Shown in pieces: positions 21,265-30,183 of a DNA stretch of 36,151 nucleotides. The position numbers and the translations under genes are program-made. Below the pieces are notes generated by a model. That model saw only the letters and a program-made list of their open reading frames with translations, was not told where the DNA came from and searched no databases. The stretch spans positions 1 to 36,151 of the forward strand of contig JAFTTY010000009.1 in NCBI GenBank assembly GCA_017466525.1, given 5' to 3'. The DNA comes from Alphaproteobacteria bacterium (GTDB lineage Bacteria; Pseudomonadota; Alphaproteobacteria; Rs-D84). The number at the start of each line of letters is the position of its first letter. Position 1 is the first letter of the stretch.

Positions 21265-22906
21265 AACGAATACCGACCTCAAAATCATCGCCCCAATCGG
21301 CAACAACCTGGCCCCCAATAGAACACTTTATATCTTCGAAACCACCTTTTATCTGATTCTTTTTTATCACATTGCTGGTAATCAAACCACCAACTGTACC
21401 CAGCGCGACACCAGCGATACCATCAGACGCAAGACGTGCCGTATTAAAACCACCGTCTTGATTTTTCCATACGCTGATTTTGAATGATTCAGCAATACCG
21501 TCCATAACCTTGGCTGCGGCGATAATTTTTACGCGCGATTCTTTGCGTTGCTGGTCCAATTCGTATAAGTACGCAGGCGTATCTTCGCAAGTATTGCTTT
21601 CAGTCAGATATTTGTTTGGATCTTTGCAAACACACTTTTGCGCAGTCGCACTCCATTCCACCTTTAGACCCTTTTTAATCAATTTTTCACAATCTTTTTT
21701 TGCCAATTCTAATTTTGTTGGTCCCTGGGGCACACAACCGCCATAGATGATATCAACACGACGTTCATCGTCCATCTTGGTTTTTTTTGCATTAGGAATA
21801 CCAGACTGGGTTGCGTCACCACCGGCGCGCAATTCGCCAAACTTGTCACTATGCTGTGGGAACAGACTGCGGATATAGGCGGCGCGTTCACGACTTAATT
21901 TATCATTATCTGCACGCCCTGTTTTGTTTAATGGATCGGCATATCCAATCATATATACACAATTTTTCTGGTTAACCTTGGCCAAGGCGGCACCAACTTT
22001 TTCCTTTATTTTTGCAACGCAACTGGCATCAGAAATCTTTGTCTTGTTCACTTCGAAATAAATTTCAAACGTACCATTGTTGTAATTGTTATGGGAATAA
22101 CATCCTGTAACAGAACCAATATCATCGGTTGCGTCTTTGTCCTTGCCCGACTTTACAGGCGCCTTGTCATTACTGGTACGCGGCACACAGACACCCTGGG
22201 CGGCAGCCGCATCCACAATTTTAAATTCATAATCTGGGTTTACACATGTACAGACACCGGTAACTTCGTTATATTTTGTGAAACTGCCCAATTTATAGCA
22301 GGCCATTCCCTCTGTACTGGTGCGCCCACCATAATCATTTGATTTGGTTTCTTTCTTGGTTTCTTTCTTGGTGTTTGTTTTGGTTTCTTTCTTGGCGTCT
22401 TTTTTGGTTTCTGTTTTACTTTTATCTGAATCATTTGACGTATTAGTGCTGGTTGTGGCGGAGCCTTCGACACAGGCCTTAGATGTGGCATCCCAAGTAC
22501 CAGATTTACAGTAATTAGTAAGGCAGCCAGAACGATACGCAACATTCATTTCCGTATGTTTTAAACCATCTTCATCTTTTATAGCGAATTCTAAATTGGG
22601 CCGTCCTGTAAAGTCTTCAATCAAGGCATCATCGCACCAGTTCGTCCTCAAAGGATACCAATAATCTGAATTGCCGCACTTACATTCAAATTCAACATTG
22701 ACATAATCCGTACCATCTAACTTTGCAGTACCACGTGTTTGTAGCTTATGTCCACAGTCGGCATTCTTCTGAGTTTCAAATAAATTAGTCTGATGGCACG
22801 CATACACCTTACCGCCCAAAGTGAATTCATCATCACCAAACGCATCGACATGAAATGCACATGTTGGCAACACACACAATGCAAAAAGACACAATCTCTT
22901 ACTCAT
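21263..22906 (-). CDS. Secreted Cys-rich protein with OmpA-like domain
   Basis: A periplasmic or outer-membrane protein. The ATG at 22906, close behind GGGGGA, opens a signal peptide (MSKRLCLFALCVLPTCAFHV; a GTG five codons earlier would spoil it). The mature protein, about 525 residues, has a Cys-rich N-terminal part (about 35-140), a Lys/Glu/Thr repeat of KKETK units (about 163-185) and a short Cys pair module (ACYKLGSF..CTCVNPDYEF). An OmpA-C-like peptidoglycan-binding domain follows (about 265-380: FEIYFEVNKTKI, YMIGYADPLNKTG, LSRERAAYIRSLF, DDERRVDIIYG). The tail has a helix and a glycine-rich hydrophobic segment (GVALGTVGGLI). OmpA-domain proteins usually anchor the outer membrane to peptidoglycan. 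The rest is unrecognised. Confidence 0.8.
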   Translation of the reverse strand: MSKRLCLFALCVLPTCAFHVDAFGDDEFTLGGKVYACHQTNLFETQKNADCGHKLQTRGTAKLDGTDYVNVEFECKCGNSDYWYPLRTNWCDDALIEDFTGRPNLEFAIKDEDGLKHTEMNVAYRSGCLTNYCKSGTWDATSKACVEGSATTSTNTSNDSDKSKTETKKDAKKETKTNTKKETKKETKSNDYGGRTSTEGMACYKLGSFTKYNEVTGVCTCVNPDYEFKIVDAAAAQGVCVPRTSNDKAPVKSGKDKDATDDIGSVTGCYSHNNYNNGTFEIYFEVNKTKISDASCVAKIKEKVGAALAKVNQKNCVYMIGYADPLNKTGRADNDKLSRERAAYIRSLFPQHSDKFGELRAGGDATQSGIPNAKKTKMDDERRVDIIYGGCVPQGPTKLELAKKDCEKLIKKGLKVEWSATAQKCVCKDPNKYLTESNTCEDTPAYLYELDQQRKESRVKIIAAAKVMDGIAESFKISVWKNQDGGFNTARLASDGIAGVALGTVGGLITSNVIKKNQIKGGFEDIKCSIGGQVVADWGDDFEVGIR

Positions 22907-22975
22907 AAAATCCCCCGACACAATTATACTTTGTATAGTATTTTACCATTTTTGCGAATATAAAACAACCGTCTT

Positions 22976-23239
22976 TTATTTCTTTGGGGATTTTTTTGCC
23001 TTGGCATGACGACCCAAAATCTGAACCTGCATTTGCAATATCAGATTTTCTTTTTCCTGAATACGGGTCAGCAATTCTTCATTTTCCAGTTTGATTTTTT
23101 CCAGGGCCTGGCGACTGATTACCAATTGATTTGCCATTTTTTTATTGCGGCTGCGATTTAATAAAAATGCAACAAACGCACCAATAATTGCACCGGCAGA
23201 CGCGCTGATTAAATCAAAAAGTGTTTCTATTAACATCAT
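22976..23239 (-). CDS. Small membrane protein with coiled coil, 87 aa
   Basis: Unrecognised. An N-terminal membrane helix (about 4-27, SAGAIIGAFVAFLLNR) is followed by a heptad-rich coiled coil (about 38-72: ALEKIKLENEELLTRIQEKENLILQ) and a Lys-rich tail (KAKKSPKK). The start may be 23239 or 23236; the binding site is weak. It lies 34 bases after the HAD phosphatase gene, so both probably share a transcript. The architecture is like small scaffold or divisome-type proteins, but no family can be named. Confidence 0.7.
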   Translation of the reverse strand: MMLIETLFDLISASAGAIIGAFVAFLLNRSRNKKMANQLVISRQALEKIKLENEELLTRIQEKENLILQMQVQILGRHAKAKKSPKK

Positions 23240-23273
23240 AGAAACACTTTAACACGTTGTGCAAAAAATCGCA

Positions 23274-23876
23274 CTAGGCATCTTTTCGCAGGCCGGTTCT
23301 TTTATCAATCCAAACCTGTTCATCGGCGATTTCCATCATTGGCATGTCTGATTTACTGTCCGAATATGCACGGACGACATGTGGGATTATCTTGTTCTGC
23401 TTTGCCCATTCGTCCATAACCAAAACCTTGTTTTTGCCCCAGCACAAGAATTCATATTTCCATGGTTTTTTGCGATTCATGCGCGAACAAAATACCGCAT
23501 CAAATTTCATATCACGAACCAAATGTGGCAACAGATAATCTGCACACGCAGAAACCATTATCACACGACGGCCGGCATCACGTTCCGCCGCCACGCGTTC
23601 GCGCGCCCAACCAAAACGTTCGCGTTTGTGTTGCTTAATAAATGCAGGCGCAAATTTTTTCACCATTTCCGGCGTTGTAAAGCGACGAATGTTTTCACGC
23701 CACCAAATGCCATCTGGTTTAAACCAACGACAAATACCGCACACCGCCATCAATGGCAAAAACAACCATGGACGCAGACTGTGTCGGAAACAGTACTTTG
23801 CAAATTCGACATTCGAATCACGGGCAGACAATGTGCCATCAAAATCGAACAAAACAACATCTGTCTTTTTTAACAT
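23274..23876 (-). CDS. HAD-IB family phosphatase
   Basis: Haloacid dehalogenase superfamily, SerB-like subclass IB. The 200 residues have motif I DFDGTLS (nucleophile Asp11, acid Asp13), motif II Ser109 in VIMVSACADY, and motif IV YSDSKSDMPMM (Asp173, Asp177). A helical cap (about 20-90) includes a hydrophobic WLFLPLMAVCGICRWF segment. The substrate could be a phosphoserine-like or lipid phosphate; members with such caps are often annotated as PgpC or phosphoserine phosphatase homologues, and I cannot decide. Promoter TTGCGA-17-TATAAT lies at 23935-23907. Confidence 0.88.
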   Translation of the reverse strand: MLKKTDVVLFDFDGTLSARDSNVEFAKYCFRHSLRPWLFLPLMAVCGICRWFKPDGIWWRENIRRFTTPEMVKKFAPAFIKQHKRERFGWARERVAAERDAGRRVIMVSACADYLLPHLVRDMKFDAVFCSRMNRKKPWKYEFLCWGKNKVLVMDEWAKQNKIIPHVVRAYSDSKSDMPMMEIADEQVWIDKRTGLRKDA

Positions 23877-23906
23877 TTATGTACCTTTTGCTATTATTGC
23901 GGGCAA

Positions 23907-23953
23907 ATTATAACAATATTTTTATTGTATCGCAAATTTTATATTGCTATACT
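23907..23953. promoter_or_regulatory. Overlapping divergent promoters
   Basis: Minus strand: TTGCGA (23935-23930), 17 bases, TATAAT (23912-23907) for the HAD gene. Plus strand: TTGTAT (23925-23930), 17 bases, TATACT (23948-23953) for the secreted Cys-rich pair. The two -35 boxes overlap, so polymerases would compete. Confidence 0.65.
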
Positions 23954-23984
23954 GAAACACAAGATACGAGGAAAGGAACAGAGA

Positions 23985-24533
23985 ATGAGACGTTTTTATT
24001 TCATTGGGATAATCAGCGTGCTGTTTGCGACATGTGATGCGTGGGGCGATACTGTGATCGACTCTGTGCTGTGTCCTACGATAATGAGTGGTTCGAATGG
24101 CATATTCGAACCATGCGAAACTGGATCCACAACATATGATGCGTCATGCTATGACATGGGTTCTAATACTACTTCATGTTGTCGCAACCTTACAGTTCAA
24201 GGCGACTTGGATGTCACCCTTACAGGAAATGAATATGGAATTGTAACCGTATACGGCGACCCACGGATGACCACAACAAGGACACAAAATACCACCGGCT
24301 GTACGATAACGTGTTCATGTGTGGCGGGTGAAACATCATACGCATGCGTAAAAAACAAATATGGAAGCCCGACCAGTGCAACAGACGCAAACGCATGTCA
24401 GAATTGCCCACCAAATTCTGTGACAGCATCACATGGCGCGCAATCGATTACAGAATGTTATTTGCCGGCCGGTACTGAATATACAGATGCCACAGGTACA
24501 TATACATATACAGAAGATTGTTATTACGAATAA
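23985..24533 (+). CDS. Secreted Cys-rich protein A, 182 aa
   Basis: Unrecognised family. ATG 23985 follows GAGGAAAGGA; the longer frame back to 23925 would cross the promoter. A signal peptide (about 1-21, cut after WG or similar) precedes a mature part with about 14 cysteines. The C-terminal module reads YGSPT..ACQNCPPNSV..GAQSITECYLPAGTEYTD..GTYTYTEDCYYE, shared with the next gene. Disulfide-rich and exported, plausibly a surface or periplasmic protein. The last Cys-Tyr-Tyr block ends the protein. Confidence 0.8.
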   Translation: MRRFYFIGIISVLFATCDAWGDTVIDSVLCPTIMSGSNGIFEPCETGSTTYDASCYDMGSNTTSCCRNLTVQGDLDVTLTGNEYGIVTVYGDPRMTTTRTQNTTGCTITCSCVAGETSYACVKNKYGSPTSATDANACQNCPPNSVTASHGAQSITECYLPAGTEYTDATGTYTYTEDCYYE

Positions 24534-24549
24534 ACAAAGGATAAAGGGG

Positions 24550-25098
24550 ATGAGAAAAGTTTTGTTATGCACATTGGGACTTATCGGAATGACAAATACT
24601 GCATTGGGGGCCGAATTGGCGGGAACAGTAGTAACCCCAGGCATTACAGTGACACCAATAGGCAAACAGTTGTGTTTCCTGTCTAATTCTGGTGCTTTAA
24701 ATATAGAAAACGACATTTGCTCTACAGGAACAGTATATGAAGCTGATTGCTATGCGGATAGTGTAGCGTGTTCCATGTGTAACGGAACAACAGAAATTAT
24801 GAACACAACATCTGGAATTATCGTCGCAACAACCGCGTATCTAGAAGGGACACGGTCAGGTTGCAATGTCACATGCGATTGCGAAACTGTATCAATAGCT
24901 TATAAATGCCAAAAAAACTTTTACGGGAGTCCAACCAGCGAAAATGACAGCACCGCATGTCAGCCATGTCCAGAAGATGGTCTGACATACACTTCTGGTG
25001 CGCAATCGATTACAGAATGTTATTTGCCGGCCGGCAGCAATTTTGAAGACAATACTGGATATTATACATTAACAGATGATTGTTATTGGATTAATTAA
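24550..25098 (+). CDS. Secreted Cys-rich protein B, paralogue of A, 182 aa
   Basis: It starts 16 bases after gene A; AAAGGA lies nine bases before the ATG. The signal peptide MRKVLLCTLGLIGMTNTALG is followed by a disulfide-rich mature region with Cys spacing as in A: CNVTCDCETVSIAYKCQKNFYGSPTS, ACQPCPEDGL, GAQSITECYLPAG, DDCYW. Thirty-five bases coding GAQSITECYLPAG-type sequence are identical to A, while the rest is diverged, which points to duplication followed by local gene conversion or strong constraint. Function unknown. Confidence 0.8.
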   Translation: MRKVLLCTLGLIGMTNTALGAELAGTVVTPGITVTPIGKQLCFLSNSGALNIENDICSTGTVYEADCYADSVACSMCNGTTEIMNTTSGIIVATTAYLEGTRSGCNVTCDCETVSIAYKCQKNFYGSPTSENDSTACQPCPEDGLTYTSGAQSITECYLPAGSNFEDNTGYYTLTDDCYWIN

Positions 25099-25115
25099 AA
25101 ATATCTGCAAATAAT

Positions 25116-25147
25116 TCCCCCACGGATTCCCTGGGGGACTTTTTTTA
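25116..25147 (+). terminator. Terminator of the Cys-rich pair
   Basis: TCCCCCA and TGGGGGA pair around a nine-base loop, then CTTTTTTTAG, 18 bases after the gene B stop. Confidence 0.9.
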
Positions 25148-25149
25148 GC

Positions 25150-25184
25150 CATAAAAAAACCCGATGTTTATCCATCGGGTTTTA
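25150..25184 (-). terminator. Terminator of the RND operon
   Basis: ACCCGATG and CATCGGGT pair around a six-base loop; on the minus strand the stem is followed by TTTTTTTAT. It lies a few bases after the RND stop and back to back with the opposite-strand terminator. Confidence 0.9.
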
Positions 25185-25193
25185 TTTGTCGGA

Positions 25194-28100
25194 TTATTTA
25201 TCCGACTTTTTGTAAAACCGACGACGCAGGTTTTCAATACCAAAGAACAATGCAGGTGTCAGGGTAAATGTCCAGAACAAACTGGCCAGCATACCACCAA
25301 TCATAACCGCGCCCATTGATACCTTCATCCCGTCAACAGACCACAATTGTGGTACCATACCGGCAACAACCGCAATGGACGTCATTAATACCATGTTCTT
25401 TTTATCCAGCAATTCTGCCCACAGTGCATCATATGGACGTTCACCGGCGTTAACACGGTTAATTGTTGGTTCCAACACCAAAATGTTGTTGTTAACCACC
25501 AAACCAACCAACATAACGAATGCCAACATACCACCAACGTTAATAGACGCGCCCGACAAGAACAACATTATGAACACGCCGGCAAAACTGGTTAAAATAG
25601 ATGTGGCAATCGTAAATGGATGCGCCAACGAATTCAAAATCGCCGCCAACAACATAAATGTTAATATTGTCGCCAACAAGAATGCAGAACCAATTTCGGT
25701 TGTTGTTTCGCCCTGAATTTCGGACATTCCACCAAATTCGGCACCATAACCGTATTGCCATTCCATATCATCCAGCGCAGATTGGATTTTTGCCTGAACC
25801 GGACCCATCGTGGATTTACCAATATTGATATCAATTTCGGTGATACGGTTTTTATCAACACGAATGATGTCAGGTGTCGCAGGCGCGGTCTTTACCGTTC
25901 CCAAGGAAGATAATGGCACCATACCCTTTTGCGAATTTACGTATACATTGTCAAACAAAGACGAATTTTTAAACGGACGCGCAAATTCCAATATGATTGG
26001 ATATTCGTCGCCCTTTTCTTTGTAGTTATAGTCGTCATTGCCGTACAATGCGGCACGCAATGTTGCACCGGCGTAACTGTTTTGAACGCCCCAGAAACTC
26101 ATCTTGTTTTCGTCTGGGATAAACTGTGTTTCATCCGCAGGCGTTTGCTGGGCGCGAACCGCAGACTGAATTTCAGGCATTTGATTCAGCATTTCAATTA
26201 CCTGGGTTGCATATTGTTCGCGCAATGCGTCATCTTCACCCAAGATATTTAACACCAAGTCAGATGTCGACGATGACGTCACCTGACCTGCCTTTATTTG
26301 AATTTCGACGTCTGGGATTGTCGCCAGTTTTGGCAATATTTCACGTGATATTTCTTTGTCAGACATTTTACGTTCAGATACGTCAACCAGACCAACCTTT
26401 ACGTCGATATTCTGTAAACCTTGGTCACCGATTTTTACCGTCGTGTATTCAACGTCGTCAAAGTCTTTTAGAACATGTTCAATCTGCTGGGCAATTTGTT
26501 CAGACTTTTCATATGTCGACCCCATTGGTGCACGTGCAGTGATTGTGATTTCGTTTGCGTCAGATGATGGCTGGAATTCATTTCCAACAAAACGCATCAA
26601 CATCGAAGACGCAATCAAAACACCAATGCCAGCCAAAACAACGCGACCAGGGTGACGGAACTGAACATCATACCATTTACGCAAATTCGGCATTGCGACA
26701 GATTTGACTGCGTTCTTTACACGTTTGTCCTGTTCTGGTTTCTTGTTGCCAGATGACAGACGCAAGAACTTTGCAATCATCATAGGCGTCAATGTGAACG
26801 AGAACATTAATGACAGCAATGTCAGATACACAACCGTCATACCAAACTGAACCATAAACTGGCCAACGATGCCGCCCATAAACGCCAACGGCAAGAACAC
26901 AACAACGTTTGTGCCAACACCTGCCAAAACAGATACGGCGACCTTCTTGGTTCCGTCAATCGCAGCATCTTCGGCGTTTTTGCCGGCACGCATTTCTTGC
27001 AAGGCGGACTCAATCAAAATAATTGCGTTCGACACCAATGTACCCAAGGCCGATGAATACGCCAACAGCGTCATGGCATTAATACTGAATCCATTGCCAT
27101 CCATAAAGAAGAAGCCGGCAATCAATGACGCAGGAATCACAACGCCTGCAATAATGGTTGAGCGCCAGTTGTTTGTAAACGCCAACAATACCAATATGGT
27201 CAACAAAATACCCAGGATAATACCGTTAATCGTACTGTCTGTTTCATCTGATACCGCAGTTGAAGAATCGTATACAATCTGCATGTCACCAGATTCAAAG
27301 CGTGATTTTAAATCATCCTGAAATTCTGGCAATTTTTTATGCAACTGTTCTGAAATCTTTATCGAATTACCGTCTGATGATTTTACCACAGACGCAATTA
27401 CAACAGGTTCCCCGTTATAGCGCGCACCAGTTTCAATATCACGCGCTGCATCACGTACAGTTGCAATATCTGACAATTTGAAATGGTTGCCTTCGACCGT
27501 TGTAATTTGCAGATTTGCGATTTCATCAATCGATGCAAATTCACCAACAAAACGAACGTTTGTTGAATCTGTACCAATTTCTATCTTGCCCCCGGGCACA
27601 TTCAAATTGCGCGCGCCCAGTGCAGATATTATATCCATAATTGTCACGCCGCCCGCAGACATCAAGTCTGGATTCATTTCAATACGTATCGCACGTTCCA
27701 AACCACCAAAGACAGAAACACTGGCGACGCCGTCAATCGCAGTAATTTTGTTCGACAAAATATCATCGACGTATTCTTGTAATTCACGGGCATCAACACC
27801 ACTTAACGCAATATCAACCACTGATTCTTGCAACGGGTCCAGTTTTTCAACCACAGGCTGTTCCATATCAGATGGGAATTCAGATGCAAGTGCGTCGATT
27901 TTTGTCTTTACCTCTGACGCTTTGTCATTAACGTTTACACCCAGATTAAATTCAGCCATAACAAATGCACTGTTTTCATAGGCGTTTGATGTAATCTTTT
28001 TCAAACCTGCAACCTGGGAAATTGCATCTTCGGCCTTTTTAACAATTTGCGATTCCATTTCTTCGGGGGATGCGCCCGGATATATAAACGTCGCCGTAAT

Positions 28101-28226
28101 CAATGGAAAGTCCATTGGTGGGGTACGTTCAATATTCATCTTTGGAAAAGATACCAGTCCCAATACAACCCAAACCAAAACAAACATTAATGTGGTAATT
28201 GGTCGACGTACAAAAAACTTTAACAT
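25194..28226 (-). CDS. RND-family transporter lacking the proton-relay residues
   Basis: Inner-membrane component of a tripartite efflux system. The start at 28226 (MLKFFVRRPITTLMFVLVW) has GGGGGGGA eight bases upstream and gives 1010 residues, 12 helices and two large periplasmic loops, as in HAE1/AcrB proteins. In TM4, where AcrB has LLVDDAIV, this protein has TLVSNAI (Ser399, Asn400). In TM10, AcrB's LSAKNAIL is LVVNNNIL (Asn912). Both relay Asp and the relay Lys are thus replaced. Other landmarks are intact (FVRRPIT, GNEFQPSSDANEI, FTLTPMMIAKFL). It closes the marR-OMF-adaptor operon. Proton coupling by the known route seems impossible; alternatives are another relay or a non-pump role. 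Confidence 0.93.
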   Translation of the reverse strand: MLKFFVRRPITTLMFVLVWVVLGLVSFPKMNIERTPPMDFPLITATFIYPGASPEEMESQIVKKAEDAISQVAGLKKITSNAYENSAFVMAEFNLGVNVNDKASEVKTKIDALASEFPSDMEQPVVEKLDPLQESVVDIALSGVDARELQEYVDDILSNKITAIDGVASVSVFGGLERAIRIEMNPDLMSAGGVTIMDIISALGARNLNVPGGKIEIGTDSTNVRFVGEFASIDEIANLQITTVEGNHFKLSDIATVRDAARDIETGARYNGEPVVIASVVKSSDGNSIKISEQLHKKLPEFQDDLKSRFESGDMQIVYDSSTAVSDETDSTINGIILGILLTILVLLAFTNNWRSTIIAGVVIPASLIAGFFFMDGNGFSINAMTLLAYSSALGTLVSNAIILIESALQEMRAGKNAEDAAIDGTKKVAVSVLAGVGTNVVVFLPLAFMGGIVGQFMVQFGMTVVYLTLLSLMFSFTLTPMMIAKFLRLSSGNKKPEQDKRVKNAVKSVAMPNLRKWYDVQFRHPGRVVLAGIGVLIASSMLMRFVGNEFQPSSDANEITITARAPMGSTYEKSEQIAQQIEHVLKDFDDVEYTTVKIGDQGLQNIDVKVGLVDVSERKMSDKEISREILPKLATIPDVEIQIKAGQVTSSSTSDLVLNILGEDDALREQYATQVIEMLNQMPEIQSAVRAQQTPADETQFIPDENKMSFWGVQNSYAGATLRAALYGNDDYNYKEKGDEYPIILEFARPFKNSSLFDNVYVNSQKGMVPLSSLGTVKTAPATPDIIRVDKNRITEIDINIGKSTMGPVQAKIQSALDDMEWQYGYGAEFGGMSEIQGETTTEIGSAFLLATILTFMLLAAILNSLAHPFTIATSILTSFAGVFIMLFLSGASINVGGMLAFVMLVGLVVNNNILVLEPTINRVNAGERPYDALWAELLDKKNMVLMTSIAVVAGMVPQLWSVDGMKVSMGAVMIGGMLASLFWTFTLTPALFFGIENLRRRFYKKSDK

Positions 28227-28245
28227 AATAAAATCCCCCCCTGTC

Positions 28246-28848
28246 TTATTCTGCAATTTTAACCTTGGTTCCGGCATCGACATGTGACAAAATCACAATA
28301 TCGCCGTCATTTAAGCCGTCTGTGATATATGCGTTTTGTGAATCCTGGCGCGAAACGGTGACCGAACGACGCGTCGCGATACCGTCAACCATTACTAAAA
28401 CAGTATTGTCATTTTTTACCGCATATGTTGGAATAAAATATCCACGACCAACAAATTCTGCGTAATGCAAACCATCAGATACACCACGCGTCTGAACAAC
28501 GTACATGCCTGTATCTAAATCAACACCAGACGACACAGACACAATCACACCGTCGTCAACAGATTGACCCGCACGCAATTTCTTTGCGTTCGCCGCAGAT
28601 ACATATGCACGATTGTTGCGCACCGCAATCGGTTCACGCACAACATCGCGCACCTTGGCCACATTAATGACCGATACAGGAACACCAGAATCCGCCGCAA
28701 CACGTGTCGCATTGTATACATTTCTGGAATTTTCAGATGCAATCGCATAAAAACGATACCCAACCCAGAAAACCAATACAACCGCCAAGACGATATACGT
28801 CCACTTTTTAAATTTTTCTGATGCAAATTTGCTTTTTATTTTTTCCAT
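28246..28848 (-). CDS. Shortened RND periplasmic adaptor subunit, 200 aa
   Basis: Membrane-fusion-protein-like. One membrane helix (about 18-37) is followed by about 160 residues matching the beta-barrel and membrane-proximal parts of HlyD/AcrA-type adaptors (VRNNRAYVSAANAKKLRAGQ, FIPTYAVKNDNTVLVMVDG, ITDGLNDGDIVILSHVDAGTKV). The alpha-helical hairpin and lipoyl halves seen in typical 350-400 residue adaptors are absent; there is no room for them. It starts three bases after the OMF stop and ends 19 bases before the RND start. No frameshift is visible, so the short form is probably the real one. Confidence 0.8.
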   Translation of the reverse strand: MEKIKSKFASEKFKKWTYIVLAVVLVFWVGYRFYAIASENSRNVYNATRVAADSGVPVSVINVAKVRDVVREPIAVRNNRAYVSAANAKKLRAGQSVDDGVIVSVSSGVDLDTGMYVVQTRGVSDGLHYAEFVGRGYFIPTYAVKNDNTVLVMVDGIATRRSVTVSRQDSQNAYITDGLNDGDIVILSHVDAGTKVKIAE

Positions 28849-28851
28849 TTT

Positions 28852-30183
28852 TTATTCACCCAACTTTTTTATAGATTCAACAGACATTAACAATTGATAT
28901 TTCATCTTTAACAACGACATATCCAATTGATATAAACCGGTCGCAACATCCGCCAATTCAACCGCAGATGTTTGACCCGATGCAAAACGATTCTGGGATA
29001 ATGTATACGTCTTGGACGCCAAATCACGCGCCTGTTTCAATGACGATAAATTATCGCGCAGAATATTATATTGCTTAATCGCGTTATCGTATTGTTCGGT
29101 GGTGACTTTTTTAGATTGCGCCAAATCTTCGCGCGCGGCGGCGGCATTCATCGCCTCTGCTGTGGCGTTGGCACGGTTTAAACCGCCACTGAAAATCGGC
29201 ACCTGTAATGCCAATCCCCAATACGCGGACTGATTACCACTTTTATCAAACATATGACCAACATCACCAGACATGCCCATATAACTATACGATGCCATCG
29301 CAGCCAACGTTGGATATGAATCTGCGCGCTTGGACCGTGCCAAATTTTCATACATGCGAATTTGTTCGTCCAAGATTTCCCACTGGGGCGTTGTTTTTAA
29401 TTCGCCGGCATTTAGCGCACTAAACTCTGTTGGAAAGTTATCGGTTAAAACCAATTCTTCATCCATATCAATACCCGCCATAATTTTTAACATTCTGTGG
29501 GCAGTATCACGATTGAATTTGTTGTATTTAACATCTATTTCCTTGGTGATGATATCGGATTCTATTTTTAACAGATTGCTGCGATTTGCGCGACCGGCCG
29601 CCGTCAATTTCTGCTTTGCGGTGCGGGCATTTGCCAGGTCTTGTTCAGACAACTTTACAATTTCTTCGGTCATTTTGGCCGTCCAATACAAATCAGCCGC
29701 AGAATAACGAACAGAACGCAATGTCATTTCGCGAGATGCCTGGGACATTTTGATTGCAGACTTTACACTTTTTACCGCATTGCCAATTTTACCAAAGGTA
29801 TAAATAGGCTGTGTTAATTCAAGCCCCGCAGAAAAAATATTGTCTGGGATTTCGATACTATCAATCTCTACCCCCAGGGAATCCGCCAAAATACCACCCA
29901 GTTCCGCCGGCAATTCAACGCCCATCGATTCTGTTGGCTTCTTTACATTAACCAGATTCATATAACTGGCATTTGCAGTCAAATTAAACCAACGATTTGC
30001 ATTGGTTGCATCTAATGACGCCTCTGCCTTTTTAACATTTGCCTCTGCCTTTTTTAGGTCATGTGATTCTGCGACAATCTTGTCCACAGCATCATTTAAT
30101 GATAAATCCAACGCAAACGAAGGCGTCACACAAATGCCGGCAATTATCGCCGACACAACAGATACCAATCTTGATTTAGGCAT
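28852..30183 (-). CDS. TolC-family outer-membrane factor
   Basis: Outer-membrane duct of an efflux system. The 443 residues have a signal peptide (about 1-24, ending SFA) and two repeats of long helices with coiled-coil heptads (LNDAVDKIVAESHDLKKAEANVKKAEASLDA and QSKKVTTEQYDNAIKQYNILRDNLSSLKQARDLASKTYTLSQNRFASGQTSAVELADV). The second repeat contains the usual RFxxGxxSxxxL/D motif. It overlaps the end of marR and precedes the adaptor and RND genes. Beta-strand segments (NLTANASYM, YSYMG) are present. Confidence 0.92.
   Translation of the reverse strand: MPKSRLVSVVSAIIAGICVTPSFALDLSLNDAVDKIVAESHDLKKAEANVKKAEASLDATNANRWFNLTANASYMNLVNVKKPTESMGVELPAELGGILADSLGVEIDSIEIPDNIFSAGLELTQPIYTFGKIGNAVKSVKSAIKMSQASREMTLRSVRYSAADLYWTAKMTEEIVKLSEQDLANARTAKQKLTAAGRANRSNLLKIESDIITKEIDVKYNKFNRDTAHRMLKIMAGIDMDEELVLTDNFPTEFSALNAGELKTTPQWEILDEQIRMYENLARSKRADSYPTLAAMASYSYMGMSGDVGHMFDKSGNQSAYWGLALQVPIFSGGLNRANATAEAMNAAAAREDLAQSKKVTTEQYDNAIKQYNILRDNLSSLKQARDLASKTYTLSQNRFASGQTSAVELADVATGLYQLDMSLLKMKYQLLMSVESIKKLGE

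Noticed and set aside
28227..28283. N-terminal extension of the RND protein
   Set aside because: It overlaps the adaptor gene, and the conserved RND start LKFFVRRPIT follows the ATG at 28226 with a strong binding site.
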